64,000 bases of DNA from an uncultured Clostridia bacterium (GTDB lineage: Bacteria; Bacillota; Clostridia; Christensenellales; UBA1242). Positions within the stretch are counted from its first letter, which is position 1; each line of letters opens with the position of its first letter. Position numbers and translations under genes: made by a program. The notes beneath the pieces are model-generated. The model made no database searches. It saw nothing but the letters and a program-made list of their open reading frames with translations, and was not told the origin of the DNA. The stretch covers positions 1-64,000 of the forward strand of contig CAMRSX010000006.1 of the NCBI GenBank assembly GCA_947053595.1, read 5' to 3'. Of the stretch, positions 20,881 to 35,800 are shown in pieces.

Positions 20881-23800
20881 GTGAAAAGAAAACCATTCTT
20901 CTTTTTGTTTGTTTTGCTTATGGGAATTTGCGGGGTTTTTGGCAGCATCAACCTCACAACTTTTTTTGCGCATGCAGCCAGTGTTTCTGCCAGCGTGTGG
21001 AACGGCGGGCTGGGAGAAGACGGCAACCTGACTGGCGCAAGCGGCTCTGGACAAGACTGGGTGAGCGAAGGCAACAATCATTACATACTTTCTGCCAAGG
21101 GCTTGGCACATTTTGCCAATCAGGTGAATGGCGGCAACAACTTTCAAAACAATTCCATATATTTGGAAACGGATGTGGATTGGAACAACAAAGCCTTCAA
21201 ATCCATTGGAAGTGAAAGTGCACCTTTCATGGGCTATTTTGATGCGCAAGGGCACACAATTTTTAATGTCAAAGTTGATGACAGCGGCTTAAATGGTTCA
21301 GCGGCTGGCTTTTTTGGTGTCACGGGAGCAAATGCTTATCTGAAAAACATCAATTTAAAAAACATCTCTGTTTCGGTTGCCAGCGACGCTTTAAGCAACG
21401 CGGCTGTTGGCGGCATTGTGGGCTTTGCAACTTCGGGCACTTATGTTGAAAACTGCAGCGTTTCTGGCAGCATCAAGGTTTTCACAAACTCTAAAACAAA
21501 TTACAGCATTGGCGGCGTTGTGGGCGGTGGAGATGTTTCTGTTGTGGACGGCAAAAGTGAAGTTGACATCACTGCCAGCGGAAGCGTTGCAGACAACAGC
21601 ATCCTTTGCATTGGCGGCGTTGTGGGGCAAATGTCTGGCAACGAAATTTCCCGTGTGGCAAACTTGGGAAACATTGTCACAGAAGGAGCTGGGGCAACAG
21701 CAGCCAACGCATTGGTGTGCGTGGGCGGCATTGTGGGAAAGGTTGCAGCTGAAGGCTCTTTAAAAAATTCTTATAATGTTGGCACAATCAACTCTGGAAA
21801 TGGCACCTCAAGAACGCATGAAACCGTGGGCGGCGTTGTGGGAATGGTGGACAGCGGCGTGAAGTTTGATGTGCAGAATGTTTATAATGCAGGCGAAATT
21901 AATTGCAGCGCAGGAGACGTTTTTTATGTTGCAGGACTGATTGGAAATTCTTCTTCAAACAGCGTGAAGTTTGAAGGTGGCTTTATGGTGGGGCAGATGC
22001 AACTGCCTTCCACAGTTTCGCCAACGCTGAACTGCAACCTTCTTTTTAATGGCAACGTGACATTTGAAAATGTGTATATTGACAGCTCTCAAAACTATGA
22101 AGGCAGAGAAAGTGTGAAGGTGCAAAACCTGACATATTTGGCAAAAACGCGTGAATTTTATAGAAATAATGGATATTTTTCGCAAGAATATGAAAAAAAA
22201 TGGGATTTTGACAATGTTTGGACAATCAGCACTTCTTCCAACAATTCGCTTCCAACGCTGAAAGAAAGCGGCGCAAATGAAGACCAATCCACAACTGCGC
22301 CATCAGATGACAAGCCAATCAACTTGCTGGGCGCAGGCACGGCGGCACATCCATATCAAATTTGGACGGTGGGAGATTTGGCAAGTTTGGCAGATGTGGA
22401 TTTTAGTAAGAATCAAAACAAATATTTTGCTTTGCAAACCAATTTGGACATTTCAGGAAAAGTTTGGCGTCCAATTTCTGACTTCACTGGTGTGTTTGAC
22501 GGAAACAATCATAAAATCAGCGGCTTGCGCTCTAATGTTGTGAATGGCACATTGCCGGGCGGCGGAATTTTTGCCAGCACACAAAATGCAATGATTAAAA
22601 ACTTGATTGTTGGAAAAGTGAGCTTTGTTAAAGACAAAACCTTGCCAACATTGATTGGAAAGGTTGAGGGCAAAACATACCTTGTGAATGTTGCTGACGA
22701 AAATCTTCATGAGGAATATGAACTGGATGGCTCTGTCCGCAGAGAATATCCAACAGTTGGAGATTTTGTCACCACGAGTTCGCTGACTGTTGCCTATGGA
22801 AGAAACAACTATAATGGCAGCGAAACACCTCAAAACCAAATTTTGATTTCAAACGGCTCTTTCAGCACTTTGTTTGATGTGATGGTCAATGGTGGCGGAG
22901 GAAGTTTCTTTGACACAGAAGAAAAAACTGCGTGGAACGGTGAAGACATATATTTGGGAGAATATCACATTCTTCTCAACTCCAGTGGAGAAGTTGTCAA
23001 TCCAGAAATTGATTCCACTTTTGGAAAAACAATGCCAACTGGCTCGGAAGGCTTTGGAAGTGCGGATGTTTTGATTAAGCCGGGCTATCGACTTTCAGGA
23101 TTTAAGTGTAAAAACACAGATTGGATTTTGCAAGGCAATTTGTGGCAGCTGCATCACAAGGCTGCGGCGTTTGGGCTGGATGCTCAATTTGAAAAAGTGG
23201 ATGTCACCATTCGCGTCATTTACAATCAATATGAAATTGACAAGCTTGGCGCAAAGCCTGTAAATGTCAATTATGGCTCTTTCAGCGCGGGTGGAAAAAA
23301 CTTTGTGATTGAAAACGAAAATGGCAAAGTTTATGTGGATTACACCATTCCTTATGACACCTATCTTTCTGACATTTCTTACATTGCCGCTTTGCCAGCA
23401 AACTTGAGAGGCGGACAATTTTCAATTGAGAGGCTTTACAGCCAAGTTGACGCAAACTCAAATGCTTATTTTGGCGGAAATCAAATCAACGAACTGCTTT
23501 ACAACTCAATCAGCTTGAATTCGGTGTTGGTGAACGATGCCTTCATTGAAGCCAATGGCGGCGAGGAAAACAACACAAGATGCAACTTCTATGCAAAATG
23601 GAGAGGCAAGAAAAATCTGGCAGACTCAAACAACACACTGACAATCAACTTTGTTTCCAAAGACAAAAAAATCAGCAAGGACGATTTGGCGGACATCATC
23701 AACAACGTTACGCTTTTTGAAAATGAAGGCAAATTTCCGGCTGTTGAGGCGCCTTCAGTGACAAAAACCATCACAGATTTTGGCGTTTCATTTGGCTTTA

Positions 23801-26800
23801 ATCTTAAATCTTTTTTCAGTGCCACCCGTGAAGAATGGTATGGCTTTAAGGTGGACGTAAAATCGGGCTATGCCATTTCTGGCGCACCAGTTGTCAGTGT
23901 GGACAACACGGTGGACACAAATTTTGGCGTGCTTAGCACATCTTTTGGAAGTTTTTCAACCAGTGGCGGGCTTAACAATGTTAACAACTTCCAAAACCTT
24001 GAAAAAGTTGCGTTTTACAATCTTTTGGGACACACCACCATTGAAATTGGCGTTGCAAGAATGCAATATCAAGACAACTTCTCCACACAGGGCGATTTGC
24101 TGTTTGGCTTGTCACCTTTTGAAAAATTTGTTGTGACAAAGCAAGCTGAAAAATATGTTTCCAATGTAAGAATCTTCACTGGCGAAGGTTATGAAGATTT
24201 GTTGGAAGCAGTGGAGGTTGCACCAGAAACGCTGGAAAGTTTAAGCGCAGAAGGGCAAGACAACTTTGTTGCTTTTGACATCTTAAACAACAAGATTTTG
24301 TTTTCAACCGGCACATTTGACTCAGTTGACTTCAATTTTGCCGACAGGCGTTTGAACAACACTGCAGATTTGATTTTCACAAATCTGGCGGGACAAAATC
24401 CAAATGACGAAGCGGCAAACAAGCGCTCATACATCATCTCCAAGCGGGCGGTTGAAGGCGGAGAGAACGTGGTGACAAACACTCTTGTGCTGTATGATGG
24501 CAATGAAAAAGAAAACTTGCTTTCAGTTGCACTTGAAACTGTCACCACACAGGACGGCACAGAGAATGTGCAGAAACTGACAGAGAAAAACTTCAGCTAC
24601 ACCGCAGGAAACTCCTTTGTTTTGATAGCTTCAACTGAAAACGGAGGGGTGAACTTCAGCAGTTGTCAATATCAAGGAAATGCCACTTTTGTGGAATCCA
24701 CTGGCGTTGTCACCACCGACCTAAGCGTTGCTGGCAATGAAGAAAACGCACAGCAAGCACACAACAAAAAGATGTTTGCATTCAACAATGTCATCAAAGA
24801 AAACAAGGACGGACAAGACAAAGAGGGCAATCCAATCACCAACAACGATGAGGTTGTCAACAATCAAAATATTGCCAACAACTTTGAAATTGTTTCGCAA
24901 TACACCGATGCAACTTTCTTCTTGAATTTGGTGTATGACACAGGCGCATTGGATGAAGAAACTGCTGGCGCAAAATTGGAAAAGTTTAAGAAAAATATGC
25001 CAAAAGTGGTTTTCTGGCAAGACGGCAAAGAGGATGTTGCAAACGGCAAGGTTGTCAAGGTGACAGAAAGTGACGGAAGTTTTGGAATTGCTTTCACACC
25101 AAATTATTATTACAACTTTGACGGCGGCAACCCTTATGGAATGCCACAGCAAAGTGCCGTGCTTTGGAATGGCACAAACACACCAAACTTCAAGTTTTCT
25201 GTTTCGGATGTTGCTTTTCAAGCTGAGGGCGAAGATACATCCAGCCCAGACGATTATATGACACAGTTCAACGCCGACAACACTGGCATTTTGAGTGTGA
25301 AAAACTCTTGGGATGTAACCAAAAATTTTTACAACTTTGAGATTGGATATACCAACAAGTTGAAAGCCGGACGCTATAACATTGACATCACCTGCACAGA
25401 CATGCTTTATCAGGCAAACTTTGGCAGCAAATATGTGAAATTTGATGACATCAACGGCGCTTCAGATGAAACTGTTGCAGAGTTGGTGAACTCAAGCACT
25501 TCGGTGGAATCTTCCTCAACAATTTCAACCAGTGTGAATGGACAGGCTGTTTCAAAAGGCAAGACGGGCAAATTGGAAGAGCTGCTTTATGACAACAACC
25601 TTTCAATTTCAACAGACAGCAGCACAGAAAAGGGCTATGACTTCTTTGGCTGGATGATGCAGTCTGCTGGAAAAACCACACTTGTGAAGGGCGCTCAAAA
25701 CTTGGATAGGAAACTTCAAGAGTTTTATGAAAGCAAGTCAAAGGCTGAAGCTGTTTATGCAGATGAAGGGCTGGAAGAGATTGAAAATGTCTTAAACCTT
25801 TGGGCGGTTTATGTTCAAAAGCAATTTAAACTGCTTCTCAATGGCTCGGTTGTGGTGGAAAACTTCAATGGCAAGGGCAGCAATCTCAACACCACCGCTT
25901 CTGGGCTGGGGCTTAACTTTTCCATGGAAAGCACAGCCATTTCTGACGGAACATATCAATATGATTTCAGCACAAGTTCTGACAAAAAACCTGCTGGCAT
26001 GACACTTGACCTTGGCAACAGCAACGGGCTGACAACTGGGCAAAGCGATGGATATTATCTTGTTGGCTTTAATGTGGTGGACAACACAGGAAAGGCAGTC
26101 AACATTTTGAAGGGTGACAACTTTGGCAAAGCCATCACCAGCAACATGAGCTGGGTTTGGGAAAAAATCAACAGCGGTGCATTCATCTCTGGCGGCTCGG
26201 CTCAAGCATATTACTTGCAGCCAATCATCAAGCAAAAGACGGCGCAAATTTTGTTGCACTCTGGCGCACAGGCGGGCAGCGAATTTAATCAATCGGGCAT
26301 TGGCGGACATGTTTACAATCAAAATGGCAAAAACGATTCCAATGAAACCACCAACAAAACTTATTCTTATGGCGAAACCGGACAGACAATTTATTTTGAA
26401 AGTTTTGTCAATTTGAAAGACCAAACCTTGCTTTACAAAGATGAAGCAACAGAAGTTTCTCTTTCCTTAAAGGGTGACACTTTCTCCAGCGGCAACAACA
26501 TATATTATTATTTTAATTCCAGAACGGGCTACACCCTAAAAACTTCTGACTTCTGGTCTTGGAAAGTGGCTGGCGGCGGAAGCGGAATTTTGTCTTCCAA
26601 CGCACTAAGCTTGGGATATAACTTCTTTGTTGGAAGTCAAACAACAGCGCAAATTCACTTATATCTCAACTGGGTGGCAAATTCTTACACCATAAGATAT
26701 GACAGCAATGGCAGCTTTGCAATCAACGACAGCAAGCCTTTTGGCGTTGTGACGGGTGCAACAGCCAACACCACAGCCGTGTATGACGGCACCACTGTCA

Positions 26801-29800
26801 TGGCAGAAAACGGCTTTGCCTTTGTGGGATATGAGTTTGTTGGCTGGGCAAAAGACAAAAACGAAAAAGACACCAGCAAGCTTTATGATGCAGGAAAAGA
26901 TTATGTGGGCGAAAACTTCTGCACTGGCGACGGCGCCGACACTTCCATAACGCTTTATGCAATTTGGGAAGCAAAAGAATATGAAGTTGAAATCAACTTC
27001 AACGGCGGCGAAGATGCTAAGCAGCAGCCAAGCAAAAACTTTAAGATTGTTTACAACACCACTTTTGCCAATCTTTTGGATGAAAGTGCAGCAAAAGTTG
27101 GCATTGAAAGCATTGTTGCAACAAGAGCGGGCTTCAATTTGGTGGGATATTTTGTGGACAACAATGGGCAGGCAATTCAGGTTACAAATCTGACAAAGCT
27201 GGACACCAATTTGCTTCTGGCAGATTTTGACACCAAGTTGTGTTTGACAATTTATGCAAACTGGCAATATGTTGAAAACTTTGCGTCACTGACAATTGCC
27301 AACAACTTGCTTACTTTCACCTATAATGGCGATTTTCCATCTGTGTTTGTGGCAAACTATTTCAAACCAGACAATTTCTCTGCCAACAACATCACAGTTT
27401 TAAGAAATGGAAACGAACTTTCTTATCACGCAGCGGCACCTTTTGTGGAAATTTCAACCATACTCACTTCTGCAAGTGAAGCAGCAAAAGTGGTGGGCGA
27501 CCAAATTTTTGTGAAGGATGCGGGCACATATTCATTTGCTTACACCATAACACTTTCTGACACGGTTTCGCATTTCAACAAAGGCGACGTGCAGAAGATT
27601 GTTGTCTATCTTTCTCTCACCATTGAGAAGGCAAATCTGGAAATGTCTTTGGCAGACGGACTGAAAGTGCTTAATGCCAAAAAACTTCTGGAAAACTTTG
27701 TGCAGTTTGACGGAGATATCACTTCTTTGGAAGGCTTGGCAAACTTTGTGAGAGAGTTGGAAGGAGAAGCTTCTTTCATTGTTGACGGAAAAAGCGCAAG
27801 CAACCTTGAAATTTATGACTATGTGATTGTGAAATATTTCTTGCTTTTGACAAGCAACGACAGCACACAATATCGCATCTTCAAAGAGTGGACATATTCC
27901 AAATTTTTGTCATACAAGCAAGAAAACGCCGAAAATGTTGCAACAATCTTGCAAAACATGACTTTCTTCACTTTCTATGGGCTTCCAACGGATGAACAGA
28001 TTGCAGACTATGAAAGATACATAATTTTGTCCAACAATGCTGTGGCAGGCGTCAGCGCAGACATCTCGCTGCAAACTGGAGGAGTGAAAATCTTTTCGGT
28101 TTCTTCCTTCCAAGCAAGAAACACATATTCGCTGCGCGTTTATTTAAACAGCAGACCAAACCTGAAAAACTATAATCTGTCTGTGGACAGCATGGGCAAC
28201 TATTATTATGACGCAGGCAAGGCATATCTGCTTCCAATGCCATTGAAGGTGACAAACAGCAATGTCAACCGCTCCACCTTCTTCTCCTCTCGTTACACCA
28301 ACAGAGAAGTGGGCTGGCAGTTTGATGCAGAGGCGGCAACCTTCTTCAATCAAACCTATTACAAAGTGGGCGAGATTGACTCCAATCCTCTTTATGCTTA
28401 CACACGCTTGTTTACATCCAACAGCGGCGCATACAACAAAGATGTGATTTTTGGCTATAAAAATGTGGATAACTATCTGTATTTCTCTGACATGAATGTC
28501 AGATTGCAGGTGGGCTCTAATCTCTTGGATTACACCTCCAATTTCACATTTGTGCTTTCTGCCGACGATGTTTACACCATAAGAAAAGTTTCGGATGTCA
28601 TATATTTCACAATGTCGGCAAACTATCTCACCATTGTGGACGGCACGCAATATTGTGATGTGATTGACCAGCAAAACAGCAACCTTTCGCACCTTGCTTT
28701 GCCAAATGATTTGATGAACATTGACACCGTTTCTTATGACTTAAAAGATGGACTTGGCGAGAGAGAGGTGAAGGTTTCTGAAGTGGAAGGTTTCAGATAC
28801 ACTGCTCCAGAAGACGCTCACACGCTTATCTATGAAATTTTGGTGAACAACGCAAATGTTGTCAGCCTATATCTCAACACCGTTGTCACATCTGTGAAAT
28901 TCACCGCATCAACCAACGCCATTGGAGAATACATTTCTTTGCACAAGTGGCATGAGGGAGAATATGAAATTGATGGCGTGGACACAACTGGCGGGCTGTA
29001 TGCTTTGGACAACTTGACGGTGGACATGACGGGGGTAACCACGGATGACGAAGAACTCACCACCATTTCATACAGCGCAATTTACACCGACCTTGTGAAA
29101 GTTGAACTTGACACTTCCATTCCAGAAAACGCAGGCATCAGCTTGCAAAATGAGTTTTTCATCAGGCTGGGCTTTGTGACAGATGACACCTTTGCATATC
29201 CTTTGGTTTCTGGCTTTAAGTGCGCCAGCCTCACGCTGGACGGCTATGGCATTGACATCACAACGCACTCTGGCAAGGCGGCCTTCTTTGCCGGCGAAGG
29301 AGGAACTTACGTGGGCATGAATGCCGACAACAAGCGCGCCACCCTCCGTTTTTCTGCAAAATGGGCAGTGGAACAAATCAGCGGTGCGCCACTTAAGACG
29401 CACTATCGCACTGCGGTTTCTTCGTTTGACAGATTGTATGCTTCAGACGTGGCAAGAATTTACAACGAAAACATCAATATATATAACTACACTTACACTT
29501 GGTATAAACAAGACAACGAAGGCAGCTTTACATTTATGGATGAAGACGGCGTGGAAAGAAAATATAAACTGCTTCCAACGGACGGCTTCTTGACCCTTGA
29601 AGAGAAGGGCAGCGTGAACGAAAGCGGAAAATATCGATTGTTTGTTGCGGCGCAGCTTAAGAGCGAGTTTGTTTCTTGCCTTAAAGACCCATCCAAAACA
29701 GAAACATCATTCAGCGTGGGCTTTGAACTGGAGTTTATGCTTAACCTGCTGCAAAACATCACTTTCCCAAGCGAAAATCAAACTGTGTTTGACAACCTCA

Positions 29801-32800
29801 ATCACATCGACAGCTGGCGTGTGAACTTTGAATATTTTGTGTTTGACAGCGAAGCGGATGATTATAATTCATATTTGACAACTTCTTCGCAAGGCTTTGT
29901 GGAAGAAGGGGCAATTTTCTTTGAGGTTTATTATGGCGGTGACAAAACCACCGGCACCAAAGTGACCGAAATGAAAAATGCTGGAATTTACACCATTTAT
30001 GCATACTTCCAAGACGGGAAATTTGACACTTCTTCATACAACGGAGGTTATTCCTTCACTTACACCATCTTGCCAAAAGATTTGGATTTGGGCTCAAGCA
30101 GTTTCAACTTCAATGTGGAAAAGAAGTTTAATGCCGAGTTTTCTGAAGCGTTTGACCAAGATATAACCATCTCTGGCAGCGAAGTTGCGCACATTGCAAT
30201 TTTCAGAAAGGACACAAACTTGGATGTTGGAGAATATGGGCTTTATTTAGGCGCTGTTCAAAGCAACAACTATGTTTACAAACTTGGCGAGGTTGTGCTT
30301 TATGAAAACGGCAGCCTTACTGCCGCAGGCGAAAGCACACAAATTGGCATGCTTTCCATTGTGACAGCGGGCACGCTGAGGCTGAGCTATGAAATCAGCG
30401 AAACACTTGGCGAAAAAATTGACGCACCTTTCTCCACTTTGGGATATTCCATTGCGCTGGAAGACAACTTTGTGCTTAAAATCACAGATGTTGCAACGGG
30501 GGCAATTTTCAAGCAAATTCAACTGCTTTTGTTTGACGGAGCAAATCAAATTTCAAGGCCAGAAATTTTGGAGATTTTAAATTCAAAACTTTCTGACATC
30601 ACGGCAAAGTTTATGCTGGGAAAAGACACCGCAGCCATTGCACAAAACAGTGGGCTTTATGGCTTTGCGTTTGAGCTTGGCGAAACTTTTGCTCAAAACT
30701 TTGAAACGGTGGAAATGGACCAAAGGTTTGGTTTTGAAATTTCTGCCATAACAATCAACATTCAGGCGCTGGAAGATGCTGGGCTTTTCACCAAGGTTTA
30801 TGACGGCGGAAAAATTGGGCTGTTTGATGTGCCAGATTATGAAGGGCTGCAAATTGAACTTAGGTTTGCTTCTGCCCATGTTTCAAGCAGAATTTTGGCA
30901 GATGTGCAGCTTAAGACCACAGAAAACTCCAGCCTCAATCTTGCCAACTTCAAGCCTTCCAAAACCACAGCTTATGGACAAATCACAGCGCGCAAGGCAA
31001 CAATTTCCTTCAAGATGACGGCAACTGACAACGTTTACACCTATGGCAACATTTCAACTTCAGATTTTGCCACCCTCATCAGCGTGGACAAAATTCTTGT
31101 GGAAGACGAAGAGGGCAACTTGGTGGATGTGGCGCAGACGCTTTTGGAAGTGGGATATTACAACCTGTCCTTTGCTTTGGCGGGGGATGTGAAGGCAAAC
31201 TCCAGAGGCAAGCTGTTTGCAGGAAGTTATGATGTAAGCCTTGCTGGCTGCAGTTTTGACGATTTTGATGCCACACTTTCACCACTTTCATTCAGTGTTG
31301 TGCAAAAAGATTTCACACTGCAAATTCCAAGCAGATACATCACAATCACCACCGACGCCACACTGGAAGCAGCCTATGAAAGGCAGCAAACCATTGACGA
31401 CACTGGCGATGTGCTTAACCTCAGCTTTGTTGTGCTGGATGCGGACGGAAATGCTTTTGTCGCTGGGCAAACTTTGCCAAGAGGAGAATATGCACTTTCT
31501 GTTGTGGGCGCAACCGACGGCAAACTTGTTGTCAGCGTGGACGAAAATGACGCGCTTGGCAGCGTGCGTGTGATTGTTCCAAGCAACACTGGCTTCAATG
31601 TTGTGGAGCCAGCCAAAACCCTCACCGTTTCCATTGAAAGTGGTGACGAAGCAAAACTTGTTCAGACATATTTTGGTGGAGAATATTTCCTTTCCATCAA
31701 TGCGGACAAGAAGTTGCAAATCAACAAATTTTCAACTGGCGAACTTGTGGACACACTTAACCTTGTCTTCTCAACACAAGGAGAGGTGGAAGGATTTGAG
31801 TTTGAAAGCGTTGCCATATACAGCGGCGTCAGCACAAACAACAAATTTAAAAAGGCATCTTCATATCTGTTGAGTTTGGATGCCACCATTGCGGACGGAA
31901 CCTATGCCAACGCAGTGTTTGACAAAGAATATCGCTTTGTTGTGAGCCCTTGCACAATTGATGTTGAAAATCTTGTGCTTTCAAAAGAATATGATGGGCT
32001 TGCCAGCCACACAGTTCAAGAGTTTGGGCAAGTTTCTGCCACCGACAACGTTTCCCTTTTTGTCAGCTTCCAAGATGCAAATGTGGGCGTGGACAAACCT
32101 GTCAATTTGCTTTTGCAGGGCAGTGATGCAGCAAATTATTTGCTTTCAAGCAGCACTTGGAAGGCAACCATCACCAAAGCGCAAGCCATGTTTGTGTTTG
32201 GCGGAAAAGAATATGACTATGGCAAAATTTCCATGCAAAATGGGCAGTTAAACAGCATTTTGCTTTCGGATGTCAGCGTTGTTTCAAGCGCGGGCAAACC
32301 AATCTCTTCAGCGCAATATCAAATTGCAATTTCCATTGATGATGCGACAAGTGAAGATTTTACACAGCTGGGATATCTGCGCGTGAAGGACGGCGGCTAT
32401 CACATCACCATTTCGGATGTCATTGAAAACGCAAACTATGACATTGCTGCGCTGGAGGTCAGCATCACAATAAAACCATTCCATCTTTCAATCAACTTCA
32501 CAGAAGAAGGGGAGATTAGTGTGGAATATGGCACAGCGCTGGACGGCAACAAAGTGCCATACACAATGCCTGCAGCCCCTCCACTTTATGAAAAGGTGGA
32601 CTTCAACTTTGAAAGATATGACGCTTCAAATCATGTTGGACTGTATGCACTCAATTGCGAAAAAGAATATCTCAGCTTGGATGGAAACTATATTGCTTCC
32701 ATCACCGACGAGAAAAATGCAGCTTTTGAAATTGCTTCGCCTGACAAGAGAGTTTATGTGCTTTTGACAGACCAGTTTGGCAATGCAAAGGATGTTCAGC

Positions 32801-35800
32801 AAGTGGAATTCACCTATGATGGCAAGGTGTATGACGGCGTCACCGTCAGCAAAAATGCCACAACAGGAAATTGGGAACTTGTGATTTACAGCACCACCGA
32901 CAGCAGCCTTTCGCATGCCTACGCCCTTGGCTTCTTTGTGCTGGAAGGCGGAGAATATGTTGCACAAAACTATGAAGATGTGGAAAGCCTCTCTGCGGAA
33001 ATGTTCTTCCGCGCTGGGCAAACTCCAAAGGATGCAAGAGAATATCAGATTTCGGCGCCAGCGGACAAAACCACTTCGTCAGTTAATGTGGACACGCGCA
33101 TGGGCAAAGAGAGCGACCTCTATGCCTTCACCGTGAAAATTCTTCCAAAAGAAATTTATTTCAATCTTGACGCAACAACAGAAGACGGGCAGGCGCTGAT
33201 TGAAAGCGGCATCTTCAAGCAAACTTTCAACAACGCACTTGCACAATATTCCTTCACCGACAGCGGACTGCTTTTGAACGGGCTGGTTGAAGGCGACAGC
33301 GTGCAACTTTCTGTAACTTTCAAAAACGGCAGCGAAATTGCCAAATATGTCAGCAGCACACTGCTTGGCGTGGAAGCTGAAATTGTGGACAATGGAAACT
33401 ATTTCCTTGCCAAAGCTGCCACACAAAGCGGAACGCTCATCAGAGGGCAAATCACTCCTGCAACACTCAAACTTTTCATCAACAACCAAAGTTTTGAATA
33501 TGGAAAGTTTGGTGTCAACACAAAACTTGCATATCATTTCGAGGCAGACGGATTTGATTTTGAAACATATTTGGCAGAAATTGAACTGTTAAGCGAAAAG
33601 AGAGTGTTTGAAGAAAGTGTGAGTGTGGTTAAGCCAACTTATTCTTCTTCCAACTTCCTCAATGCCAAAGAATATGCACTTTCACTTGGCTTGAATGCTT
33701 CAGACTTCCTTAATGTGCAATATTTTGTGGACGGCGTGGAGCAAACAGCTTTGACGGCAAAACTGCAAATCACACCAAAAATTTTGAAGCTGGTGGATGA
33801 CGGCAACTTGCAACAGATTTTCACAAAGAAATATGATGGCACAACAGATGCAAAAATTTATGAAGGCGGCGTGCTTAGGTTTGCACTGCAAGAAAACATC
33901 TTTGCTGCTGACAACGTGAGAATTGCCAGCGCAGCTTACAGCGCACTTAAAGGCCAAGGCTTGGAAGTTAGCTTTGTTTTGGAAAGCATAACTGCCGGCA
34001 CTGACACAGATTTTGAAAATTATGTTGTGGAAAGCTTTAAGTTTGGCGTGATTGAAGATGTCAAGATTGCGCTTTCGTTTGACTATCATCACCTTGAAGG
34101 CGTGATTTCCAATGTCACCAACATGGGCAGAGTGGAAATTTCCGAACTTTCCTTCCCATTCACAAACGGGGCAGCTTCGCTTAATGCCAACGCATCCGTC
34201 AACTCCACCAAATATTTCCCAACATTGTTGTGGGGATATGAGGGAAGAGTGTTCAGTGGCTGGCAGATGATTTTTGAAAATGTCACACAGGCGCAGCTGG
34301 CATTGTTAAGCAGCATTGCTTCTGTGCAAGATTTGGGTGGCAACACCTATGCCGTCAAGGTTGGCGACGACGGCGCAACGGCAGCCTTCATTTCACATCT
34401 GTTGGAAGATGACAAAGATGTGTTTGGAAAATATTATTATGCAAATCACAACAACATTGAGGTTGTGTTCAGCCCAGTTTGGACAGTTGCAAAACAGAAA
34501 CTTTCTGTTTCCATTGCAGACGAAAGCGGGCAAAGCGCTTCATCTTTGGGCTCTGTGATTGTGGAAGTGGATGGACAAGAAATTGACACAATCACCAGCA
34601 CTTTCCAAAAAGAGGGCATCGATTATGGCTCAACCATCACACTTAAGGCAAAGGCAAACGCACATTGCTTCTTTGAGGGTTTTTATAACTCCAACGGAAA
34701 AGTTTCTGATGTGGGCGTGGATGGAGAATATCGAATTTTCACCTTCAACCTCACAGCGGACAGCAACATTGTTGTGCGTTTTGAAACACAAAAGGTGAAC
34801 TTGATTGTGGACACTTCAGCTTATGAAAATGTTGCATTCACTTCGCCAGACTTTGTGGTGATTGAGCAAGGAAAATATCAGTGGACAACCGATTTTGTCA
34901 TGCTTAACTCTCTCAAGATGAAAGAGCTTCCATTGCCAGAGCTTTATGGACACAACTTTGCTGGATTTTTGTTTGGCAGCGCCCTTGTGGACGCAGAAGC
35001 CAAGGTTTCTTCTCTTGTGGAAGATGCCACAAGCAAACTTGTCACACTGTTGCTTGAAACTTCCTTCCAGCCAGTGGATGTGATTGTAACTTTGGATTAT
35101 GGATATTCTGATTCTTCTTCCAACCCACGCACAAAAGAAATTGTTGCAAAGTTTGGCACAGCTTATTATTCCGCAGCCGATTGGGATGCAAATGCCATCC
35201 GCATTGGCTTCACTTTTGTGGGCTGGTTTGATGGTGCAAAGCGCATCACCGAAAGCACCCTTGTCACAAACGCACAGGCGCACACCTTGACAGCAAGGTG
35301 GCAGGCAAAAACATATCGTGTGGAGATTGTTTCTCCTCATGCGTCAATGTCTGCAGTTGCAAATGCCATCTTTGTGGAAAGCGGCAACAGCTATGTTGCG
35401 CACAATGTGGAATATGGCGCAGTTATCACCTTTTTGCTGACTCCACACAAAGGCTATGAGATTTTGGACAACTGGTCAGAGAACTTTGTTGTCAGCATTT
35501 CTGCCCAGGGCGTGGCAAGCGTGAAGTTCACAATGCCAGATGTCTCTGGCACTGAAGGCTTTGTGTTTGCTGTTCCAACAACCGCAAAACAAAACACAGT
35601 CAGCGTTGTGGGCGAAAATTTGGCAGATGTTTGGGCATATGACATAACTGACCAGCAGAGCGACATTCCTGTTGAGGATGGGGCGCTTAAGCTGGAAACG
35701 GGAAAAACCTTAAAACTTGAAATTGCTGCCAGCAAGGGCTTCAACCTTAAGGAAACACCTGTGTTTGTTGGCTCCGTGAATTCTTACACCGAAAGCGGCG

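Noticed and set aside
20727-21215. 162-aa plus-strand ORF overlapping the giant 2 start
   Set aside because: Out of frame with the signal-peptide-bearing giant ORF; translation is Cys/Arg/Gln-rich noise.
22193-22200. A8 tracts in several genes (giant 2, tatD, rsmA, P-type ATPase, lipoprotein) as further programmed frameshift sites
   Set aside because: These encode ordinary Lys-Lys in continuous frames with no nearby out-of-frame coding continuation; only dnaX shows A9 plus stop plus -1 frame extension.
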